Shown one piece after another: positions 15,433 through 24,400 of a stretch of DNA of 38,491 bases. Under the pieces are notes generated by a model, which had not been told where the DNA came from, made no database searches, and saw nothing but the letters and a program-made list of their open reading frames with translations. Both the position numbers and the translations under genes were made by a program. How positions within the stretch are numbered: position 1 is the first letter of the stretch; each line of letters begins with the position of its first letter. The stretch covers positions 1 through 38,491 of the forward strand of contig SMYC01000315.1 in the NCBI GenBank assembly GCA_004356105.1. The letters are read 5' to 3'. The DNA comes from Acidobacteriota bacterium. Its GTDB lineage: Bacteria; Acidobacteriota; Vicinamibacteria; Marinacidobacterales; SMYC01.

Positions 15433-18400
15433 ATGCTTCCAGGGGTCGTTCTGCGCGCGATCGTCTTGTCGGTCGTGGTCTGCCTTACACTTGGCAGCAC
15501 CGCGCCAACGAGAACCGACCGCCTCGCCCGGCAGATTGGCTCGATGAAGCTCTTGTTCTCGGGAGTGGCGGCCACCGTCGACCCGCTCAGCCCGGTCGTT
15601 CCCAAGAACATTCCGGACGCCGTTCGCATCGTCGTTACCGCCGGCGGCAACACGCTCAGCCCGACGGACGCCGAAGACTTTCTCGGAGGACCTTTCGAGA
15701 TTAAAGCCGAGCTCTCGGGGCCAGGGCTCTCCGGCGCGAAGACTCTTGCGAGTGAAACGAGCTCCTTCCTCCTGCCACTTCCGGCGTTGAACGTCTCGGG
15801 GGACTACACGCTCTCGAACATCCGCATCGTCGTCGACGGGAAGCCGGTTCTCGACGTCACACCGCAGCAAGTTCCCGTGCGCGTCATAGCGCAAGTGCTC
15901 ATCACCTCCGTGAAAACGCGGGCGCTCACGCTCGACGAGCTGAGAGACAGGGGCGTGGTCTTCGACGGCGACGACGTCGTCGGCTTCGAGTTCACGCTCG
16001 CCATGACGCTCGAGTCGAAACCGGTGAACATCAGCTTTCCGGTCGCGTTCGATCGCCAAGGTGTCGCCGTACCGCAGCCTCTATCGCCTCTCGTTGGGCC
16101 GAAGCGCACTGGGGTTGAGCTCGACCTCCCGTCCTTTCCCGCGATCTTCCCTTTGATGCTAGAGCCTGGCGACGGCGTCGAGCTCCCAGAGATCGAGCTT
16201 CCCGGCGGTGCAAAACAAGAGATCCGGATACCGAGCGTTCTCGTCATCCCCGGGGATGTCGGTTTTTTGAAACAGTTTTTCTCGGCGCAGCTTTTCGTCG
16301 CCAACGGCACCCCTGGGGGCTCGGGGCTCGTCGTACGCGACGTGAACGCCACGATCCAGCTTCCGCCCGGACCTGACGGCGTTCTCGGAACCGCCGACGA
16401 TCCTCTCGCCCTTCCGGAGCTCACTACGGGCATCCAGGAACAGACCCTGCCCCTCGCTGGCGTCGGCCCCGACGGAGTGCCGGGAACGACCGATGACACC
16501 GCCGCCCTCGATCCCGGCGAGCAGGGACAAGCGGAGTTTCTCGTACGCGGTGAATCCGAAGGCTTTCACAGGCTCGACTTCGACATCGCGGCCACGCTCG
16601 ACGGCCTCGTCACCGGCCCCATCCAAGTGAAGGGACGCGCGAGCGGAGGCGTCCTTGTCCGCAATCCCTTCCTCGACATCACCTTCACTGTGCCTTCCGT
16701 GGTGCGCGCAGAAGAGCCTTTCAAGCTCTACGTGAACGTGCGCAATATCGGTGACGGGCTCGCGAGCCGCATCGATGTGAGCTTCAACGACCTCGCGATG
16801 AGCGGGCTCCAGATTGCCGACGGCGCCGAGGCGACGCAGCGCATCGATACAACACTTCAGAAAGGCGACTCCGCCACCGTTATCTTCGATTTCGTAGCGC
16901 TCCGCACGGGCAAAGTGGTGGCGACCTACCTGCGCTTTGATTCCGACGCCGCCGCGGACGGCACCGTCAACTTCACCCTCGGTATCGGTGAGAGGGGCGT
17001 GCCTCTGTCACCCGATACGCTCGTGCTACCCGCCGCCGTCGATGCGCTCCCGACCGATCTCGTCAACGCCGCCATGCGGGTACTTGGACAGGCGTGGAGT
17101 ATCGCGAACGCGCCTGCGGGAACGCTCCCTCCGTCCGTGACGCGCATCCGAAAGAACATCGTGATCGAGAAGGCGCTCGCTTTCGCCGAAGGCGGTCTGC
17201 GCATCGAGCTTGGCGAGTCACCGGCGGGCGCCGTGCGCGGTCTCCTTTTCGACTTCTACGGCGGCGCGCCTCTCGACGCTGGATTCGACCAGCTACTCCG
17301 AACGACGAATGCAGGGACGGCACTCACAAAGGCGCTCGCGGCGGAGCTCGCGCCGGCGATCGCCGATGCGGGCGGCCTGCTCGCCTACGAGCGAGAGACG
17401 GCGCGCCTTGCCGCCTCTGGCGACGACTTCCTTTCCTTCGCCGTCGACGCGGCGGGTGTCGAGGCGCCCGGCGCGACCCTATTCGAGCAGCCGAACGGCG
17501 TTCTCGGCATCGTAACCGAGCCCACCGCGTCACCGTACGAGCTCACTCTTGCGCCGGCCGAGGGGGGAACGACGTCGGTCGCCTTGACGCTCCCGCGTGG
17601 CGACGGAACGTTCGTGCGCGGTACGGCAAGCTTCGATTTCGACCTCGGCGCCACAGGCCGCCTCATCGCCGATCTGTTCCGCCCCGAAAGTCTCACCGTC
17701 GAGATCGATGCCGACGGCGACGGCATCTTCGAGACGGCCGTGCCACTCACGCTCGAAACCATCACCCCCGAAGGTCCGCGTCTGGTGTCCGCCACCGTCA
17801 TCGGACCCGAGCTCCTCGACGGTGCATCGAGCTTCGGATTTCACGCCGCCGCGCTTTTCGATCGCGTCGTGGACGAAGCCACGGCATCAGACGTCGCGCG
17901 CTACACCCTGAGCGACAACGCGGTGCGCGGCGCCGTTGCACAGCTTTCGGGCCGGCTCGTCTTTCTCACGCTCGAGGGACCCGAAGGCCCTTACGTCACG
18001 ACGACGCTCGATGTCGAGGGCATCCGGGATTCACGAGGCGTCGTTGGGCCGCCTGGAAACACCGTGCTCCAGTCGCGCCTCGCGGAGGAAGGCGCGGTCT
18101 TGAGCGGCCGTGTCTTCGAGGCCGACGGGACACCGGTGTCGTCCGGCGCTGTCGGCTATGCGAACTACCGGGGTGCCGCTGACTGCTCGACGGGTTTGGA
18201 AGTCCTCTTTGCCGAAGTCCCGCTCGACGCAAGCGGCCGCTACGAGATCCACTACGTCCGCCGCGACCCCTGCGGCGGGTCATTCCGGATTCTTTTCACG
18301 GATCCTGCTACGGGCGAGCTGAGGAGCGTGTCCGGATTCGTGCGGGCGGGTGGCGAGCGCATCGTGCTCGACCTCGCACTCTTCGGCCGGGGCGCGGTCA

Positions 18401-21400
18401 CGGGGCTCGTAACGGAGAACGGCGAGCCCGCACCGGGTTCCACGGTGGTGGTGACGAGCGGCACCGACTCGCAAAGCGGTGGTATCACGACGACGGACGG
18501 AGACGGGCGCTATACCGTCCACGACATCGTTGTCGGGCCCGTCAGCGTGAAAGCCGCCCGAGGCATCGCTGTCGGTGCGAGCTCGGGACGCATCGCCCGC
18601 GGCGGAACGACGGCCGCGGTCGACGTGCTCCTCGACCCAGGCCGAGCCCGAATCACCGGCGCGGTCTCGAAGCTAGAGGACGGTGTGACGTCCCTTCTGC
18701 CGGGGGCTCAAGTCGTCTACCGCATCAAGAACCCGGGCGGCATCGCCTTCATCGCCGTCGCCGTGACGCGCACGGACGCTCAGGGCAACTATGCGCTCGA
18801 GGACCTCCCGCACGGCAACTTCGAGCTCGAAGCCATCCTCGATGGGAACGCGCGCTTCACCCTCGAGGCGAAGACCAATCCGGGAGACGATATCGTTCGT
18901 AACATTATTATAGTCATCGCCTCGGAGGCCGAGCTCGCCACGCTCGCGGGTGTGGTCCGGCTTCCTAACAACGACCCGGTCAAGGGCGCCGAAGTGCGCG
19001 TCGGCACGCGGGCCGTGCTCACGGGAGTCGACGGGACGTTCCTGTTGCCAGGCGTCCCCGTGAAGCCGGGGCAAACGCAGCTCGTGCAGGCGATCGGACC
19101 CGGCCGCCCCAACACGATACGAAGCGGACGGGCGGACTTCGTCGTCTCTGAATCAGGTCAGCTCATCGAAGGGCTCGTCATCACGCTCTCCGGTCTCGGA
19201 AGCGCCGCCTTTACCGTGAAGGACTGGAACGGCGATCCGCTACCGAATCAGCTCGTAGGGCTCATCGGAAACTGCGGCAATCTGTGCGGATGCGTCTCCC
19301 GTACGACGAACGCGCTGGGCGAAGTCACGTTCGACGACGTGTCTCCGGGCACCCACTTCGCCAAAGCGGTCTTCGTCGGCGCCGACTTCGTCGACGTCGC
19401 CCTCGGCTCGGCACGCGTCGACAGCGACGGCGCCATCGGCCACGGTTTGATTCAGTTCGCGGGCACTGGAGAGGTCACCGGCACGGTGCTCTTGCCGGGG
19501 GGTGTCGACCCCGCCATCGGCGCCGATGTCTCGCTCACCGCGCAGATCTTCGACCGCAATGCGTGCGAGCTCCGAACGGGAGCATCCCACAGCGGGCGCA
19601 CCGATGTGAACGGCCGTTTCACCTTCACCGGCGTCAACTTGGGGCGCGTCAGTGCGACGGCAAGCCATCCATTCGCCGACACTCGAGTCGGCGCCACGTC
19701 CATTCTGACCAACGACACAGACGTCGACTTCACGCTCGAGCTCGTCGACACGACCGCCGGCGTGCTTTCAGGCGTCGTTCTCCTCCCCGACGGCAACACG
19801 CCGGCCGGCGCCGGTGTCGAGCTCACCGCCATCGGTCCTCTTCCTGAAGTGACGGTGCGCACGGACGACGCCGGCAACTACGCTTTCGCGGAGATCTTTC
19901 CGCAAGGCCTCTACACGATTACGGTGGCCGATCCGGTGACGGGATTCGTGGCGCGCGAGCAGCTCTTCCTTCGCGTGGGTGAAGACGTCGAGCACGACTT
20001 CCGCTTGAAAGGCCGAGGCACGGTGCGGGTGCGCGTCACCGACGCCGCGGGCGTACCCGTGTCGAACGCTTTCGTGAAGCTCACGGAGTCGGATTTTCCA
20101 GGCAGCGTCTTCGAGGCCATCATCGAGCCCAGCGAATCGGGCGTCGTGACGTTTACCAACGTATTCGAAGGGCCCTTCAGCGTCGAAGCCCAGGACGTTT
20201 TCGGGCGCGACGGCGGACGGGTCCCATCGATCCTTCCGGCGCCGGGCGTGACGATCGATCTCGAGGTGCGTCTCAATGCCGTCGGGATCGTGGAAGGCCA
20301 CTTCCGGCTCCCGAGCGCTACGGCGATCCCTTTTGGGACCGTGAAGCTCATCTCCGGCGGAAGAGTGATCGGCCAGACGACGACCGCCGGCGCGGGTGAC
20401 GTGGGCGCGTTCCGCTTCGACTTCGTGCCCGTTGGACCCATCCGACTCGAGGCCCAAGATCCGCTCACCGCACGTCAGGGCTTCGTTACCGGCGAGCTCG
20501 CGGGCCAAGACCAAACGCTCGTCCTCGAAATCGAAGCGCGGGGCCTCGGACGCGTCGAGGGCAAAGTCACGGCGAACGGCATCGACCAGGACTCGGCACA
20601 TATCGACCTCGTCTCCGGCACATTCCGGGCTTGCACGACCGCGGATGCCACAGGTTTTTATTTCCTCGAAGGCGTGCCCGAGGGTGTCGTCGCGGTCACG
20701 GCGAGCCTTGGTAGGGGCTTCCTCTCGGGAACCCACTCGGACGCGCTCATCGGCGACGGTAACACGCTTCGGCTCGACGTCGCGCTTCGGAGCTCCGTCA
20801 CGCTGACCGGCACGGTCACGTCGGCGGGGACGTCCGACGCCGCGCCGCCATCGCTCGTGACGGTCCGCGTCGGCGGCGTCGGCGGCGGGACGCAGTCGAC
20901 AACGAGCGATCTCGTCGATGGAACCTTCCGCTTCGAGCGCGTGCCGGCGGGACTTGCCACGATCGACGTCGAAGTTCTCGGCGGTATCGACAAAGCACGG
21001 CGCGTCGTCGACCTTCTTCCCGGTGAGACCGCCGATGTTCCCATACCTCTCAACGGCGTCGGCTCGCTGCGCGTCCGCGCCCTCGACGCGAACGGAGTCC
21101 CCACCGCGGGCAGACTCGTCATCCGGGGCACGGGGAGCTTTCCGTATACGTTCGTGATCGCACTCTCGGCCGGAAGCGAGGTGGTGCTGCCCCAAGTTCT
21201 CGCCGGTCCCGTCACCGCGACGCTCGAAGCTGCAAACCTGTTCGGCACGGCGAGCGATAATGTCCGGCCCGGCGAAGAGCTCGACCTGCCCGTCCAAGTG
21301 GAGGATTCCGGCATCGTTCGCGGCGTGGCTCTGCTCGGTGGCACGCCGGCGGTGGGCGCCGACGTGCTCGTCCAGCTCTCCGGAAACCGCGGCATCGTCA

Positions 21401-24400
21401 CCACCCAAACGAACGTCGACGGGATGTTCGAGGTCCGGGGTGTGCCGCTCGGCGCTTTCGACCTTCGCGTGGTGGATCCTTTCACCGGAGCCGTCGGCGC
21501 CATGACGGGTCTCGAGCTCCTCGCGAATGGTGAGGTCATAGACGGTCTCGTCATCGATCTCGACGCATCGCCCGTGCGGGTCACGCGTGTCGAGCCGCCG
21601 GACGGGAGCCTCGACGTCCCGGTCGACCAGGTCGTGAGCATCCACTTCAGCGACGCGGTGGCTTCCTTTGCAAACGCCGTCTTCGTGCGCGAAGGGACCC
21701 GTACGATCGCCACCACGAAGAGCCTGTCCCCCGACGGTCTGACACTCACGCTCGAAGGTAACTGGCCCGACGCGCAAGAGATGACCGTCGAGGTGACGAC
21801 GAGCCTCACCGACACGCTGGGCCGGCGAGCGCTGTCGACCTTTACCAGCCGTTTCCACACCGTCGATCTCTCTCCGCCCGAGGTCGTCGAGATCGCCCCC
21901 GCGAATCTGGCCATCCAGGTCGGCGTCGACACCTCCATCACCGTCGTCTTCAACGAGCCGCTCGGCGCCGCAACGGATATCGGTTCTCTGGTCGCATTGA
22001 ACGGTCCAGCCGGCGTGGTGGCTGGCACGGCCGAGCTCGTCTCGCCAAGCACGGTCCGTTTCACGCCGAGCGCGCCTCTCGTCGACAACATCCGCTACAC
22101 GTTGAGCGTGAACGGCGCTGTCGATGCGCTCGGCAATCAGCAAACGACGGCCTTTACGTCGTCTTTTGCGACCCCGGACACCGCGCCGCCGTCCGTGGTG
22201 CTCACAACGCCTCAGCCGGGCGGCTGGACAACGCAGGCGACGCCCAACATCAACTTCACCGTCAACGACAACCTGTCAGGGATGGACCCCGCCACGATAG
22301 CGCTCACCCTCGACGGCCAAGCGGTTGCACCGAGCTTCGTTGGGATCAGCTCGTTCTCCTTCGCGCCCCCGTCCGATCTCGCTCAGGGCCTGCACGAGGT
22401 CCTCGCGGCGGTGGCCGATCGGGGCGGCAACCTCGGCTCTCTCTCTGCCTCGTTCCGCGTCGATTCGATACCACCCGCACCGGCGCAAATCGCTGGCATC
22501 ACCGACGGGCAGACCGTGCAGGGCCAGGTCGCTCTGAGCGCCGTCTCCTCCGACGACACGTCCGGCGTCGCGCGCATCGACGTGCGACGCGACGGCGGGA
22601 CTCTCATTCTCAGCCTCTTTCCTCCCGCGTTCGAAGGGGCGTTGAGTACAAACTTCCTTTCCGAAGGCGATCACGTTCTCTTTGCGCGCGCCGTCGACGT
22701 GGCAGGCAACAGCGGTCCTGACGGCACCCCGGTATCCGTTTTCGTCGACAACCAGGTGCTCTCCGTCAACATCACCGCGCCCGCTGCGAGATCGCCGCCC
22801 CTTCACTTCCGCGACGAGGTCCTGGTGAAGGCGACACCGTCCGAGGCGGCGGATCGACTCGAGTTCTCCGTCGGCTCGGTGACCCTCAGCGATGACACCG
22901 CGCCTTACGAGGTGACGTTGCCTCTCGACGCCGCGCCCGAAGGGACGGTGCCGATCACGGTCACCGGTTTTGGCGTGGCGGGCGACGTCGCCGCGGCCAT
23001 CCGCGAGATCGTCGTCGACCGCACGCCGCCTTTACCCCCGGACGCGGCCGTAATCCGGGCCGAGCCTCCGGGAAACGGCGTGTCCCTCGTCTTCGGCCGC
23101 GCGGGCGCCGTCGAGCCTAACGCGATCGTCGATGCGACGAATACGGCAGGCACGGCGAACGGCGCCACGGCTTCCGCCACCGCCGAGTCCGACGGCTCCT
23201 TCGCGATGAGCCTCGCAGCAGCCGTCGATGACGTGTTGTCTCTCACCGCAACGGACGAGCTCGGCAACGTCAGCGATCCCACCACCATCGTCGTACGCCG
23301 CACGCCGTCGCTGCCTCCTTCCGAGGGCAGCACCTCGCTGCGATTCGAAGGTGTGCTCGTCGATCGCGTCGGCCCCGAGCTCACGCCCGACGGTAATCTC
23401 GACGCCGTCTTCACCATCAGCCTCTCCATTGGCGAGGACGTCACGCGCGAGCTCGAGTTCATCGATCTCGAGGGCCCGGCACCGAACGGTTTGAAGAGCA
23501 CGCGACCGAGCGTGGGAGCGGTTCTGGGTGTCGCCGTCGATGCTGGGGCGCCGCTTCTCAACGACCCCGACGGACGGGTCGGCTTCCCGGTCACCACGGG
23601 CACGACGCTCACGCTCTTCGCCGCTGATGAAAGATTCATTCAGGAAGGCGAGACTTATACGGTGACCGCGGCGTTTACCGACGGCTCGCGCTTCGTGGGT
23701 CGGCTCACGCTGACTCCGGGGGCGGACGGCGCACAGGTGCCGCACAGCGCAAGCATCGAAGCCACACCATCGACGCTGGTCACCGACGGGCTCACGCCGG
23801 CGACCACCACCCTGCTCTTGACCGACATCCGCGATATCGAAGGCGGGCTCGTTCCCGATGGGGCCAAGGTGGCCATCGCGGTGGCCGACATGGCGTCCAC
23901 CGATCCACGCCAGAACCCCTTCCGCTCCGCCGGTGGCACGATCGAAGGCGGCGAGGCCGCCGCGAATCACAGCGACTTCCGCGTCTTCACCATCAGCGGC
24001 GGAGAAGTGGTGGCGACCTATTCGACCGAGCCTATCGGGCCCACGCCAGTGAGCGGAGCCCAGGTTCTGGTGCAGGTGCTCGCTTCCGATGCCGGCGACA
24101 ACGTGCTCGGCACTCAAGCCATCGCTACTCTCGAGCTGCACGTGCGACACCTTTCGGATCAAGCGATCGTCTCGGTGATGCCGGCAGAGCTCTACGCAGA
24201 CAAGAGCGACCGGCGGATCGCCATCTCGGTCGACGTGCGCGATGCATCGGGCAGTCCGATGCCCGACGGCACTAAGGTGCTGCTCTCGGCGAGATCCTGC
24301 GCCGGCCGCATCAACGGCGTCTGCGTCGGCTCGAAAGGCGGCGCGATCGTAGGCGGCGAGGCGTCGCCATCGGGGAGCCACTATCGCGCCTTTACAGTCG

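Noticed and set aside
17094..18182. 362-aa plus-strand Arg-rich ORF inside the first giant gene
   Set aside because: Extremely Arg-rich out-of-frame reading of GC-rich DNA; overlaps a continuous real frame.
19768..22143. 791-aa minus-strand ORF opposite the first giant gene
   Set aside because: Asp/Arg/Glu/His-rich antisense of a strongly G/C-third-position gene. The plus frame has clear repeat modules, so this is a codon-bias shadow.
23032..24381. 449-aa minus-strand ORF
   Set aside because: Antisense of Ig modules in the first giant gene; composition is unlike a folded protein and no motif is visible.
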